Assembly (NCBI RefSeq): GCF_900176275.1
Contig: NZ_FWXD01000007.1
Coordinates: forward strand, 122,514-186,513
Direction of reading: 5' to 3'
DNA from: Andreprevotia lacus DSM 23236
Lineage (GTDB): Bacteria; Pseudomonadota; Gammaproteobacteria; Burkholderiales; Chitinibacteraceae
DNA length: 64,000 bases
This document shows positions 53,631-62,562 of the stretch, in pieces. A program made the translations under genes and the position numbers. A model generated the notes under the pieces. That model saw only the letters and a list, made by a program, of their open reading frames with translations, ran no database searches and was not told where the DNA came from. The first letter of the stretch is position 1. Each line of letters opens with the position of its first letter.

Positions 53631-55268
53631 TCAGACGCGGAAGCGGCCGATCTCGGTATCCAGCCCGGCCACGATATCGCGCAGCTTGCCGGCCGACCCG
53701 GCGGAATTGAGCGCGCCCTGGCTGTTCTGGCCGGCAAAGTTGGATACCTTCTCGACATGCAGGCCGATTTGCTGGGCGGCCGAGCTTTGCTCGCCCAGCG
53801 CTTCGATCAGCACATTGAGTTCATTGCGCGTATGCGCCGCGCCATCATGCAGCTGGCGTACCGGCTCGACCAGGCCATGCACCAGCGCCACGCCGGATTT
53901 CACCTGTGCTTCGCCAGCCAGCAGCGTGTTGGCAGCGTGGCGGGTCTGCTGCTGGATCGCATCGATGGTGGTGGTGATTTCTGCGGTCGAGCGCGTGGTG
54001 TGCTCGGCCAGCTTGCGCACCTCGTCGGCCACCACGGCAAAGCCGCGCCCCTGTTCACCTGCGCGGGCGGCTTCGATGGCGGCATTCAGCGCCAGCAGAT
54101 TGGTCTGGTCGGCAATCGCCTTGATCACGCCGACAATGCGCCCGATTTCCTCGGCCTGCTCGGCAAGTTTGGAGACATCACTGACCGAGGTCTGGATGGT
54201 ATCGACCATGCGGCCGATTTCCTCGGCGGCACGGCCCAGCTGGCTGTCGCTCTGGCTGGCCAGTTTCTCGGCAGTGCGGGCGGTTTCCAGCACCTGCTGC
54301 GAGCTGCGCGACAAGCTGTCGATGCCCGTGTACAACTCTTCCACTGCTGCGGCCATTGCCGCTGTCGATTCGCTTTGCTGATTGGCACCATCGGCAATCT
54401 GCCGGCTGCTTTGCGCCACGGTGCCGGCCTCGGCCTGCACCTCGCGGCTGCGTTGCGCCACATTGCGCAGGCTGGATTGCAGCGTATCGAACAAGCCGTT
54501 GAGCAGACGCGCGGCGTTGGACAGCTCGTCGCCACCGCTGACCGGCGCACGCGCCGACAGATCAAGGCTGCGCTGCACGGTTTCGATGGCGCCCACCATG
54601 CCGGTAATCTGCTGCATCACCAAGCGGATGATCAACACTGCGGCGGCCGACAGCGCCACCAGCGCCACCAGCGTAGCTGTTGCCAGCCCGCCCTTCACCT
54701 TGCTGTTGCCGCTGCGCGTTTCCGCCGTGATGCGCTCGGCCTCTTTCTGGTTGAAGGTGATCAGTTCGCGCAGCGTAGCGGCTGCCGTTTCGAATTGCGG
54801 TTCGGACTGCTGATACGCCACTTGATAGGTATCAAGCGTGACCATGCCATCGGCAATCTTGCTCTGGTTATCCGACAGGCCAGCATCGGCTGCCTTCCAG
54901 GTTTTCCACTGCCCCTCGAAGGTCTGCCAGAGCTTGTCTTCTTCCGGCGCCTTGTGCAGTTTCTGGTAGCGCGCAAAGCTCTCGTCGGCATGCGCCCACG
55001 CCTGCTGCTTGATGGCCAGCTGTTTCTTCAGCGCCTCGCCGGGGCTTTCCATGCGGGCAATCGCCAGTACGATCAGCTCCTGCGCACGTATGGCCTGCTG
55101 GGATTCGCCTATGGTCTGCAGGTTGAGCACCGAGGGCAGCGCTTCATCGGCAATCTGCTCGACCGCTGTTTCGCCGTTACGCACGCCCAGCCAACCAAAG
55201 AACGCGGTTACCAGCAGCAGGGCCAGTGCAAATGCGGCAAAAAGATAGAGCTTGGTTTGAATTCGCAT
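53631..55268 (-). CDS. Methyl-accepting chemotaxis protein
   Basis: A 545-aa receptor with a membrane helix at 7-26, a periplasmic four-helix bundle (about 30-195), a second helix (about 199-221), HAMP, and a signalling coiled coil. The conserved hairpin tip [26 protein letters not shown] is present in two parts. The C-terminus ends IGRFRV with no CheR-binding pentapeptide, so methylation would need other receptors. The ligand is unknown. The start is ATG at 55268. Confidence 0.94.
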   Translation of the reverse strand: MRIQTKLYLFAAFALALLLVTAFFGWLGVRNGETAVEQIADEALPSVLNLQTIGESQQAIRAQELIVLAIARMESPGEALKKQLAIKQQAWAHADESFARYQKLHKAPEEDKLWQTFEGQWKTWKAADAGLSDNQSKIADGMVTLDTYQVAYQQSEPQFETAAATLRELITFNQKEAERITAETRSGNSKVKGGLATATLVALVALSAAAVLIIRLVMQQITGMVGAIETVQRSLDLSARAPVSGGDELSNAARLLNGLFDTLQSSLRNVAQRSREVQAEAGTVAQSSRQIADGANQQSESTAAMAAAVEELYTGIDSLSRSSQQVLETARTAEKLASQSDSQLGRAAEEIGRMVDTIQTSVSDVSKLAEQAEEIGRIVGVIKAIADQTNLLALNAAIEAARAGEQGRGFAVVADEVRKLAEHTTRSTAEITTTIDAIQQQTRHAANTLLAGEAQVKSGVALVHGLVEPVRQLHDGAAHTRNELNVLIEALGEQSSAAQQIGLHVEKVSNFAGQNSQGALNSAGSAGKLRDIVAGLDTEIGRFRV

Positions 55269-55478
55269 ACGCGCCCCCGCACGGAAAGTCTTAGCTTCAG
55301 GGTAGCTGGCCGCCACCGCCTTGCTTGAGAATCAACAAATACTGATATTCGTCTACTCACTGCCACGTTGCAAGCAATTTTGTAAGGTTAAAACTGACAA
55401 GCAACAGCATAGGCAGCGCCGCCCGGCATCGGTAGAATCGCTCGCCCCCGCTGTTTTAGTACCCTCCAGGATTCCGCC

Positions 55479-56387
55479 ATGCTCTGGTTTCGCAACCTCC
55501 AGATTTATCGCCTCTCCCCCGACCACGCGCTGAGCGCCGCCAGCATTGCCGATGCACTGGCCAAGCGCCCGTGGCTGCCCTGCGGCACGCACGACCTGTT
55601 TACGCAGGGCTGGGTGCCGCCGACCCGCTTTGCCCCCGACCTGATGGCGTGGGAACGCCAGGATGCCGTGCTGGTCACGCTCAAGACCGAAGAGAAAATC
55701 CTGCCCGGCCCGGTGATCAAGGAAGAAGTCGACGAGCGCATCGCCAAGATCGAGGCAGAAGAAAACCGCCGCGTTGGCCGCAAGGAGGCCAAAGAGCTGA
55801 AAGAGCGCGTGACCGACGAGCTGATCCCCAAGGCATTCAGCCGCTCGCGCAGCCAGCGCGCCATCATCGACCTGCAAGCCGGTCTGGTACTGGTGGAGAG
55901 CGCCAGCGCCGCCAAGGCAGAGCAGCTGCTGTCCATCCTGCGTGAAACGCTGGGCAGCCTGCCAACCCGACTAGTCAACACGCAGACCACGCCGCAGACG
56001 GCCATGACCTTGTGGCTGGAAAACCCGGCCGAGGGCGTGTTCGATCTGGGCCAGGATGCCGAACTGCGCGAGCCGGGCGACGGCGGCGCTGTGGCGCGGC
56101 TGACCCGCCAGGCGCTCGACACGCCGGAAGTGTTGCACCATCTGGAAACCGGCAAGCTGGTGGCCAAGCTGGCGCTGAGTTGGGACGACAAGCTGGCCTT
56201 CCAGCTGACCGAGAAGCTGGAAATCAAGCGCCTGACCATGCTGGATGTGCTGCAGGAGCAGCTCAAGGATGCCGACGGCCATGACCAGCAAGCGCTGTTC
56301 GAGGGCAGCTTTGCACTCACCATCGGTGAGCTGCGCCAGTTCGTGCCGGTGCTGATTGAAGCATTGGGTGGCGAGATGCCCAGCTGA
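55479..56387 (+). CDS. rdgC: Recombination-associated protein RdgC
   Basis: A 302-aa DNA-binding protein that forms a ring and limits RecA activity. Signature segments MLWFRNLQIYRL (1-12), LPCGTHDLFTQGWVPP (33-48), KAFSRSRSQRA near 127 and GELRQFVPVLIEALGGE (C-term) are as in the family. It is monocistronic and ends with a strong terminator. A 210-base gap precedes it. Confidence 0.96.
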   Translation: MLWFRNLQIYRLSPDHALSAASIADALAKRPWLPCGTHDLFTQGWVPPTRFAPDLMAWERQDAVLVTLKTEEKILPGPVIKEEVDERIAKIEAEENRRVGRKEAKELKERVTDELIPKAFSRSRSQRAIIDLQAGLVLVESASAAKAEQLLSILRETLGSLPTRLVNTQTTPQTAMTLWLENPAEGVFDLGQDAELREPGDGGAVARLTRQALDTPEVLHHLETGKLVAKLALSWDDKLAFQLTEKLEIKRLTMLDVLQEQLKDADGHDQQALFEGSFALTIGELRQFVPVLIEALGGEMPS

Positions 56388-56419
56388 TCCGCCGGCAGCT
56401 GCACTCAACATCACCTCAA

Positions 56420-56450
56420 AAAAAACGGCCCGTTAACGGGCCGTTTTTTA
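56420..56450. terminator. Bidirectional rho-independent terminator
   Basis: A perfect stem (AAAAACGGCCCGTT with AACGGGCCGTTTTT, self-complementary at TTAA) lies between rdgC and the converging DUF2214 gene, with A and T runs on both sides. Confidence 0.93.
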
Positions 56451-56467
56451 TTGCACAGACAGGCCAA

Positions 56468-56926
56468 CTAACCCTGCATGCCGATGCCGCGCGCCATGAA
56501 AGCCGCCAGGATGGGCAGCAGCGCCAGCAGGTGCACCTCCACCATCACCACGCGGCGCACCTTGCGCAGTTCAACCTCGGGCGGCGCATAGGCCGGGTCT
56601 GCCTTGGCGGCCTTGCCCCAGGCGCGAAAGCGCAAGGTGGGCCAGATCGAGAGCAGGCCAATGGCAATGAACAGCGTGACCTTGGCGTGGAATACCGGGT
56701 TGTGCTCGTAAAACGCAGCGCCCTTGGCGCCAAGGAAGACGCGCAGCAGGCCGGTAGTCAGCACCAGCACGGCCATCAGGCCGTAAAGCGCGTCGTAACG
56801 CACCAGCTTGGCGGCGGCAAGCGGCATCCACTCGCGCTTGACCAGCGCCGTTTCGATGGCCAGAAATGTCACCAGCAGCAATATGCACAGATAGTGCGCT
56901 GCAGCGAGGATAGCGTCCTGAATCAC
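56468..56926 (-). CDS. DUF2214 membrane protein
   Basis: A 152-aa protein with four hydrophobic segments: AAAHYLCILLLVTFLAIETAL near 10-30, then LVRYDALYGLMAVLVLTTGLLRV, then VFHAKVTLFIAIGLLSIWPTLRF, all typical of DUF2214. The GTG at 56926 is preferred because AGGAG stands 6 bases upstream; the TTG at 56932 overlaps it. Function unknown. It is followed downstream by the bidirectional terminator. Confidence 0.87.
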   Translation of the reverse strand: MIQDAILAAAHYLCILLLVTFLAIETALVKREWMPLAAAKLVRYDALYGLMAVLVLTTGLLRVFLGAKGAAFYEHNPVFHAKVTLFIAIGLLSIWPTLRFRAWGKAAKADPAYAPPEVELRKVRRVVMVEVHLLALLPILAAFMARGIGMQG

Positions 56927-56963
56927 AATCAACTCCTGAGGGTATGACGTTCAAAGGAAATGG

Positions 56964-57740
56964 TCAGCGCTGCACCACACGCTCGACGGGTGGCGGCGGC
57001 TGAAATTTGAGGTGACCGACATACACCAGCGGCTGCGTGGCACGGATGGAGGGCACGTCATCCTCGCGCATGTGCATGATGTCAGCCGGGCTGACCCAGC
57101 GCGAATTGGCATCGGTAATCGGCAAGCCGGCCCGCGCATAGGCTTCCAGCACGAATTGCGAGCAGAAGAAGCGTTCGTTGTTCGACGTACCCAGTTGTAT
57201 GGTGGCCAGCCCGCGCAAACAGCCGTCGCGCACCATGCCCGGCAGTACCGGCAGATCGCACAAGCGGCGCTCCAGCGAGAACGGCGCCAGCAGCAGCACA
57301 CCCACGTAGTTGTAGCGTTGCCCCACCTGCGCCTCGGCAAAGCGGCGTATCTCTGCGGCCTGCACCACGCTCAGATCATTGCGGCGGAAGGCCACCACGA
57401 CGGACTCATCGGCCAGTACCTCGGCCACCTTGCGCACGCGCACGCCCTCGCCCACCGCTTCGGCAATCTCGTCGTCGCCCAGATAGACCGCCGCATGGCT
57501 GACCGGCGCCAAGGTAAACAGGCGGATGCCGGTAGAGGTAATGCCATCGGCGGCCGACAGGATGATGTCGCCCGGCCGCAGCTCGGCCGCGCTGATCAGT
57601 TGCCCGCCATTTTGCGGGCTCAACCCCGGGCGCTGGAACACCAGCTTTTGCGGCTGGCCGCTTTCATCGGGCAACTGGCGCACGCCGACGGCACAGCCGG
57701 CCAGCAAGGAGGCAAACAACAGGGCAACAAGACTGCGCAT
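56964..57740 (-). CDS. NlpC/P60-like (YaeF/YiiX) lipoprotein
   Basis: A 258-aa lipoprotein. The signal ends LLAGC (Cys16). The domain is a permuted papain-like peptidase: the catalytic His is probably in VSHAAVYLGD (near 78) and the Cys in FFCSQFVLEAY (near 190), in the order seen in YaeF/YiiX. These enzymes may act on acylated or amidated cell-wall or lipid targets. The start lacks a strong ribosome site. It lies 37 bases upstream of the DUF2214 gene on the same strand. Confidence 0.85.
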   Translation of the reverse strand: MRSLVALLFASLLAGCAVGVRQLPDESGQPQKLVFQRPGLSPQNGGQLISAAELRPGDIILSAADGITSTGIRLFTLAPVSHAAVYLGDDEIAEAVGEGVRVRKVAEVLADESVVVAFRRNDLSVVQAAEIRRFAEAQVGQRYNYVGVLLLAPFSLERRLCDLPVLPGMVRDGCLRGLATIQLGTSNNERFFCSQFVLEAYARAGLPITDANSRWVSPADIMHMREDDVPSIRATQPLVYVGHLKFQPPPPVERVVQR

Positions 57741-57760
57741 GGGCAACAATTCAACCTTGA

Positions 57761-58147
57761 TCAAACGGAGTCGTGGCAAACAGCCTCGATATTATGGCCA
57801 TCCGGGTCACGCACGAAAGCGCCATAGTAATCTGCGTGGTAATGCGGGCGCGGGCCGGGTGCGCCGTTGTCGGTGCCACCAGCGGCCAGCGCGGCGGCGT
57901 AAAAGGCATCGACCTGCGCGCGATTGGCGGCACGGAACGCGATATGATTGCGATCAGTCACGGCGGCCACCGCGTGCAGCCAGAAGTCTGCCTTGGGCGG
58001 CTGGCCATAGCCGGCCACGTCGGTGCCGCCGGTTACGGCAGCCGGAAACTCCATCAGTTTGGCATAGCCCAGCGGCGCCAGCGCTTGTTCATAGAAAGAT
58101 TTGCTGCGTGCGAAGTCGGTCACGCCTACGCCGGTATGGTCGATCAT
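57761..58147 (-). CDS. VOC family protein (glyoxalase-like)
   Basis: A 128-aa protein of the vicinal oxygen chelate fold: DHTGVGVTDFARSKSFYEQAL (3-23), then HIAFRAANRAQVDAFYAAAL, then YYGAFVRDPDGHNIEAV. It has the usual His/Glu metal positions, but the activity cannot be read. The start is the ATG at 58147 with AGGAG 9 bases upstream; a longer frame runs into the dispersed repeat. Confidence 0.9.
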   Translation of the reverse strand: MIDHTGVGVTDFARSKSFYEQALAPLGYAKLMEFPAAVTGGTDVAGYGQPPKADFWLHAVAAVTDRNHIAFRAANRAQVDAFYAAALAAGGTDNGAPGPRPHYHADYYGAFVRDPDGHNIEAVCHDSV

Positions 58148-58179
58148 GCTGCTTGCTCCTGCAGGGGTTGGAAGAGGAG

Positions 58180-58287
58180 CCGCCAACAAAACCCGGCGTA
58201 GCGGTGCTGGCAAGGCACGCGAAACGCAGACAGTACAAAACGTACGGCAAGTGAGCGTAACGCGGCCAGCAGGGTTTTGTTTGCGGC
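58180..58287. repeat. Dispersed palindromic repeat, copy C
   Basis: A 108-bp element with ends GCCGCCAACAAAACCC and GGGTTTTGTTTGCGGC, which are inverted repeats. The inside repeats, in opposite orientation, the core of copy B (40522-40634). It lies upstream of the VOC gene. Confidence 0.8.
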
Positions 58288-58355
58288 GTTAAGTGGCACC
58301 ATACCGGAGCTTGCATACGCCGTCATGCCGCAACGAAAAAAGCGCAAGAAATGCA

Positions 58356-58378
58356 AAGCCCGGCACTGGGCCGGGCTT
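58356..58378 (-). terminator. Hairpin after bioB
   Basis: A perfect 9-bp stem (AAGCCCGGC with GCCGGGCTT) around 5 bases lies 21 bases after the bioB stop. The T-run is weak on the - strand. Confidence 0.6.
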
Positions 58379-58398
58379 GGTGGTGATACTCATGCCGA

Positions 58399-59382
58399 TC
58401 AGAGGGGTTGGATATCCAGCTTCCTGAACAAGGCCTGATCGCGCGTCACATCCGGGTTGCCAGTGGTCAGCAGCTTGTCGCCATAGAAAATCGAATTGGC
58501 CCCCGCCATGAAGCACAACGCCTGCATCGCCTCCGGCATTTGCTGGCGGCCAGCCGACAGGCGCACGAACGACTTGGGCATGGTGATACGGGCAACAGCA
58601 ATGGTACGGACGAATTCGGTCCAGTCCAGCGGCTCGGCATCGGCCAGCGGTGTGCCCTCTACCGCCACCAGGTTGTTGATCGGCACCGATTCAGGCTGCG
58701 GGTCCAGATTGGCCAACTGGTTCAGCAGGCCGGCGCGCTGTTCACGCGTTTCCCCCATGCCGACGATGCCACCGGTGCACACATGCAGGCCGGCATTGCG
58801 CACCTTGCCCAGGGTATCGAGGCGGTCATCGTATTCACGCGTGGACACGATATCGCCGTACTTTTCCGGCGCCGTATCCAAATTGTGGTTGTAGTAATCG
58901 AGGCCCGATTCCTTGAGTTGCTCGGCCATGCCATCCTTGAGCATGCCGAAGGTGCCACAGGTCTCCAGCCCCAGCGCCTTCACGCCGGCGATCATCTTCT
59001 TCAGCTCGTCCAGATCGCGCTGCTTGGGGCTGCGCCACGCGCCACCCATGCAGAAGCGGCTGGCGCCGTTTTCCTTGGCGATGCGCGCCACTTCCAGCAC
59101 CTCGTCCGCCTGCATCAGCGGCTCGGCCTCCACGCCGGTGTGATAACGCGCGGCCTGCGGGCAATAGCCGCAATCCTCGCTACAACCACCGGTCTTGACG
59201 CTGAGCAAGGTAGACAACTGCACCTTGTTGGCATCGAAATGTTCGCGGTGCACCTGCTGCGCCCGGAACAGCAGATCGTTGAACGGCAGCTCGAACAGTT
59301 CGGCCACCTGTGCCACCGTCCAGTTCTGCGCTTCGGCATGCGGTTGGCGACGTTTCAGTTCGATGGTGTGTGGTGCGTTCAT
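58399..59382 (-). CDS. bioB: Biotin synthase
   Basis: A radical SAM enzyme (327 aa) that inserts sulfur into dethiobiotin. The [4Fe-4S] motif CSEDCGYC gives Cys67, Cys71 and Cys74. [11 protein letters not shown], the conserved Arg in [11 protein letters not shown], and [14 protein letters not shown] are standard. It is transcribed away from comF with a 46-base gap that holds a perfect 6-bp palindrome (TGAAGA-A-TCTTCA at 59403-59415), which may be an operator. Confidence 0.97.
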   Translation of the reverse strand: MNAPHTIELKRRQPHAEAQNWTVAQVAELFELPFNDLLFRAQQVHREHFDANKVQLSTLLSVKTGGCSEDCGYCPQAARYHTGVEAEPLMQADEVLEVARIAKENGASRFCMGGAWRSPKQRDLDELKKMIAGVKALGLETCGTFGMLKDGMAEQLKESGLDYYNHNLDTAPEKYGDIVSTREYDDRLDTLGKVRNAGLHVCTGGIVGMGETREQRAGLLNQLANLDPQPESVPINNLVAVEGTPLADAEPLDWTEFVRTIAVARITMPKSFVRLSAGRQQMPEAMQALCFMAGANSIFYGDKLLTTGNPDVTRDQALFRKLDIQPL

Positions 59383-59428
59383 CAGGCGGGCATGGACTAG
59401 ATTGAAGAATCTTCATTGTCCTGATGCC

Positions 59429-60157
59429 GTGATTCACTTGTCAAATTTCAAACACGAATTTCTGAACAAGTTGCAAAATTGCCAGCGCAGCATTTCCCGC
59501 GCCCTTGCACTGCCGGCCGCCTGCCTGCTGTGTGGCCAGCTATCCCGCCACGGCCTGTGCCCTGCCTGCCACGCCGATCTACCCCATTTGCCGCATGCGC
59601 TCTGCCCGCGCTGCGCGCTGCCGACGCCAGATGGCGGCCTGTGTGGCGCTTGCCTGCAGGCCCCGCCCGCCTTCGACGCCAGCTTTGCCGCGCTGCGCTA
59701 CGCCGGCATCGCCGAGCACCTGATCCCCGCCGCAAAATTCGGAGGCCGCTGGCATGTGCTGCCGCTGCTGGCCCAGGTACTGCTGCACCGCCTGCCCGTT
59801 ACGCCGGAAGTCGATGCCATCGTACCGCTGCCACTGCATCCGGCGCGCCTGCGCGAGCGCGGCTATAACCAAGCCACCGAAATCGCCACCCCGCTGGCCC
59901 GCGCCTTCCGGCTGCCACTGCGGCACGACCTGCTGCAGCGGCACAAGAACACCGAACACCAGGCCCGGCTGACCCAAGCCGCCCGCCACGGCAACGTACG
60001 CGGCGCCTTCACCGCCACACCCGCCGCGCGCGGCCTGCGCATTGCACTGGTGGACGACGTGATGACCAGCGGCGCCAGCCTGGATGCCGCTGCGCGGGCG
60101 CTCAAGAGGGCTGGGGCAGCTCATGTTGAAGCTTGGGTGCTGGCACGGACGCTGTAA
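59429..60157 (+). CDS. comF: ComF family phosphoribosyltransferase-like protein
   Basis: A 242-aa protein with an N-terminal zinc-finger-like Cys cluster (CLLCG, CPACHADL, CPRCALP, CGAC). A PRTase-like domain follows, ending with the PRPP loop VDDVMTSGAS (about 208-217). ComF proteins help take up DNA in natural competence, and some act in purine salvage. The start is the GTG at 59429, which gives the family length; the frame further upstream lies over bioB. Confidence 0.9.
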   Translation: MIHLSNFKHEFLNKLQNCQRSISRALALPAACLLCGQLSRHGLCPACHADLPHLPHALCPRCALPTPDGGLCGACLQAPPAFDASFAALRYAGIAEHLIPAAKFGGRWHVLPLLAQVLLHRLPVTPEVDAIVPLPLHPARLRERGYNQATEIATPLARAFRLPLRHDLLQRHKNTEHQARLTQAARHGNVRGAFTATPAARGLRIALVDDVMTSGASLDAAARALKRAGAAHVEAWVLARTL

Positions 60158-60410
60158 AAGCTTGAGCGGGATGTGGCCCTGGGCTCTCAAGAATGGAATC
60201 TGCAGCCTCTGCCGCAGTTGGCACTACAGCACCGAACGCAGCTTCAGACGATGAAGGATTGGGCGTGTGAGCGGCCTGACTTATTGCATAAACACGTGAT
60301 CAATCGTCCAGGGCTAGACAACTAGACACCTGGATAAGCATTCTTATCGCAAATGAAGAAACATATGCACCAATCAAACCCTATGCATCTTATGCACCAG
60401 GAGCATTTCC

Positions 60411-61187
60411 ATGACCTGCAATAACCGACGTATTGTTCGCCTGCTTGCCTTGCTTCTCCTTGTTGTCATGCAAGGGTGTGCTACAGAGCGTCCTGATCCC
60501 GACAAGCAAAAGCGCGATGAGGCTATTGCGCTGTATGAAAAACACTGTCAGCAGGCGGGGGAGAAAATCTACAGGACGGTGGATCATGTACAGGGTTTGT
60601 TTTTGTTTAAATTACGACCCAAAAAAACTAATTTTCAGGACCAATTTGTACTCGATGACCCATATGGTCACGACACCGGTGGAGATGGGTATATTAAGAA
60701 TTTCTTGATGGAAAAAAAAAATGGCAGCTTGCTTGACGAGGTCGGTGGTTATGGATATGTCGATGCCATTGATCCCAACGATGGTCTGCGGTATCGCTAC
60801 ACCGCCTATCTTGATCAGCCGTGGTTGCGGGATAAAAAATACGCAGAGTGGGTCCGCAATTTTTCGCTGCATAAGGAGTTGGCACCAAACGCGCCATTGC
60901 CGCGTTACGGCGTTACCTATGACGATATTTCTACCCGTGAAGATCGGGAACACTGGATTGCCGGGAGTTCGCTCAAGGTCATCGACTTGCAGACCCATGA
61001 AGTCATGGCAGAGCGGATTGGTTATATGGTGGATTTAGGCCTAGGTAGCCTCAATGGCGGCCGCTCTCCGTGGTTAATAGCGGCAGGAAACGCATGCCCA
61101 AAGTTCCCTGTGGTGTTCGGAACTCGGCATCCGCTACAGCAAATGCAAGCAAGGCATTTTGTTGAGAAAATATTGCGCATAAATTGA
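60411..61187 (+). CDS. Tandem lipoprotein paralog 1
   Basis: A 258-aa predicted lipoprotein with a basic start, hydrophobic core and lipobox VMQGC (Cys23). The protein is acidic to neutral. Its N-terminal 60 residues and a C-terminal block (PRYGVTYDDIS, then EDREHWIAGSSLKVIDLQT, then GGRSPWLIAA) are shared with paralogs 2 and 3, while residues 64-115 differ. I do not recognise the family; it is not an enzyme by motif. The AGGAGCATTTCC ribosome site stands before the ATG. It may be an immunity protein of a toxin system, but no toxin gene is seen. Confidence 0.82.
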   Translation: MTCNNRRIVRLLALLLLVVMQGCATERPDPDKQKRDEAIALYEKHCQQAGEKIYRTVDHVQGLFLFKLRPKKTNFQDQFVLDDPYGHDTGGDGYIKNFLMEKKNGSLLDEVGGYGYVDAIDPNDGLRYRYTAYLDQPWLRDKKYAEWVRNFSLHKELAPNAPLPRYGVTYDDISTREDREHWIAGSSLKVIDLQTHEVMAERIGYMVDLGLGSLNGGRSPWLIAAGNACPKFPVVFGTRHPLQQMQARHFVEKILRIN

Positions 61188-61406
61188 TCTTCCAAGTGCG
61201 GGGTTTCAGGTCAAACCATGTATTTTTTATTTCATATAGGCCACATAAGGCATATGAAGAAAATGCAAAAAAACCCGCCCCTAAATTTCTTCCTTTTTAT
61301 TCTCGGTGAGAATTCAAAGATTTTCTCACCAGCCTATTAGAAAAATAAACACCTAGACAAGCCTTCGTATCGAAAATGAAGAACCATATGCACCAGGAGC
61401 ATTTCC
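61188..61406. other. Spacer between lipoprotein paralogs 1 and 2
   Basis: This 219-base spacer is AT-rich. A GGGGTTTCAGGTCA motif near 61203 is followed by sequence that resembles the start of the second spacer (ATAGGCCACATAAGG against ATAGACCGCATAAGC), so the spacers were duplicated with the genes. No gene is seen. Confidence 0.6.
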
Positions 61407-62183
61407 ATGACCTGCAATACACAACGTATTGTTCGCCTGCTTGCCTTGCTTTTCCTTGTTGTCATGCAAGGGTGTGCTACAGAGCGCCCTGATCCCAACA
61501 AGAAAAAGCGCGATGAAGCTATTGCGCTGTATGAAAAACACTGTCAGCAGGCGGGGGAGAAAATCTACAGGACGGTGGATCATGTACAGGGTTTGCTTTT
61601 GTTTAAATCACGACCCAAAAAAACTAATTTTCAGGACCAATTTGTACTCGATGATCCATATGGTCACGATACCGGTGGAGATGGCTATATATTGACCTTC
61701 CTAAGAAAAAACGAAAATGGTCACCTGCGCTATGAACCTGGTGGCTACGGCTATATCGATGTGATTGACCCCAACGATGGTCTCCGCTACCGCTACACCG
61801 CCTATCTTGATCAGCCGTGGTTGCGGGATAAAAAATACGCAGAGTGGGTCCGCGATTTTTCGTTGCATAAGGTGTTGGCGCCGAACGCGCCACTGCCGCG
61901 TTACGGCGTCACCTATGACGATATTTCCACCCATGAAGATCGGGAACACTGGATTGCCGGGAGTTCGCTCAAGGTCATCGACCTGCAGACTCATGAAGTT
62001 ATGGCCGAAAGGATCGGTTATATGGTGGATTTAGGCATGGGCAGCCTCAATGGCGGTCGTTCGCCGTGGTTAATCGCGGCCAGCCAAGCATGCCCTTCAT
62101 TCCCAACAATTCCGGGAACTCGCCATCCAGAACAACAACTCCAGACACGACACTTTGTTGAAAAAGTGCTGCATACAAATTGA
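61407..62183 (+). CDS. Tandem lipoprotein paralog 2
   Basis: A 258-aa protein with the same lipobox VMQGC (Cys23) and near-identical first 60 residues as paralog 1. Most differences lie in residues 95-120 (ILTFLRKNENGHLRY in place of IKNFLMEKKNGSLLD) and in the last 30 residues. The central block QPWLRDKKYAEWVR and the C-terminal block are unchanged. The intact frame and preserved signal suggest it is functional. An AGGAGC site stands 8 bases before the ATG. Confidence 0.82.
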   Translation: MTCNTQRIVRLLALLFLVVMQGCATERPDPNKKKRDEAIALYEKHCQQAGEKIYRTVDHVQGLLLFKSRPKKTNFQDQFVLDDPYGHDTGGDGYILTFLRKNENGHLRYEPGGYGYIDVIDPNDGLRYRYTAYLDQPWLRDKKYAEWVRDFSLHKVLAPNAPLPRYGVTYDDISTHEDREHWIAGSSLKVIDLQTHEVMAERIGYMVDLGMGSLNGGRSPWLIAASQACPSFPTIPGTRHPEQQLQTRHFVEKVLHTN

Positions 62184-62562
62184 ATATATTTAACGGAAAT
62201 TAAAACAACCACATCGAGCACCGCCACCAATTATGATTCATCGACATATAAAAAATATGCAAATTTGCAGATGGACGAATGGAGTTTGAGGTCAGCTCTT
62301 CTATTTTGCATAGACCGCATAAGCTATGCGAGTAAAAATTCAAAACACCCGATCTTATCTTTTCAAATTTTGAAAAAATCATAAAAAACAGCAGCTTCAA
62401 CTTAGGCCAGACTAGAATGAAATTAAAAACAACAAGACCTGACCTCACTTTTTGATCGTCCGGAGCTGGACAACTAGAAATCTAGATAAGTATTCTTATC
62501 GCAAATGAAGAGCCATAAGCATTAATAAAACTCTATGCACCTTATGCACCAGGAGTACTTCC
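62184..62562. other. Spacer between lipoprotein paralogs 2 and 3
   Basis: A 379-base AT-rich stretch with no gene. It contains a 161-bp MITE-like element (62287-62447, listed separately) and the duplicated upstream block of paralog 3 (62464-62562). Confidence 0.6.
62287..62447. mobile_element. MITE-like element with TGAGGTCAG inverted ends
   Basis: A 161-bp non-coding AT-rich element. The left end reads TGAGGTCAGCTCTT and the right end is its inverted form AAGACCTGACCTCA, matching in 13 of 14 positions. The GGTCAG(G)TCTT type end resembles REP/RAYT-like ends in many proteobacteria. The flanks show no clear target duplication. Confidence 0.5.

Noticed and set aside
53757..55328. A 523-codon open frame on the + strand over the chemoreceptor
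   Set aside because: The composition is Gln/His/Arg-rich without domains and the opposite strand is a standard chemoreceptor.
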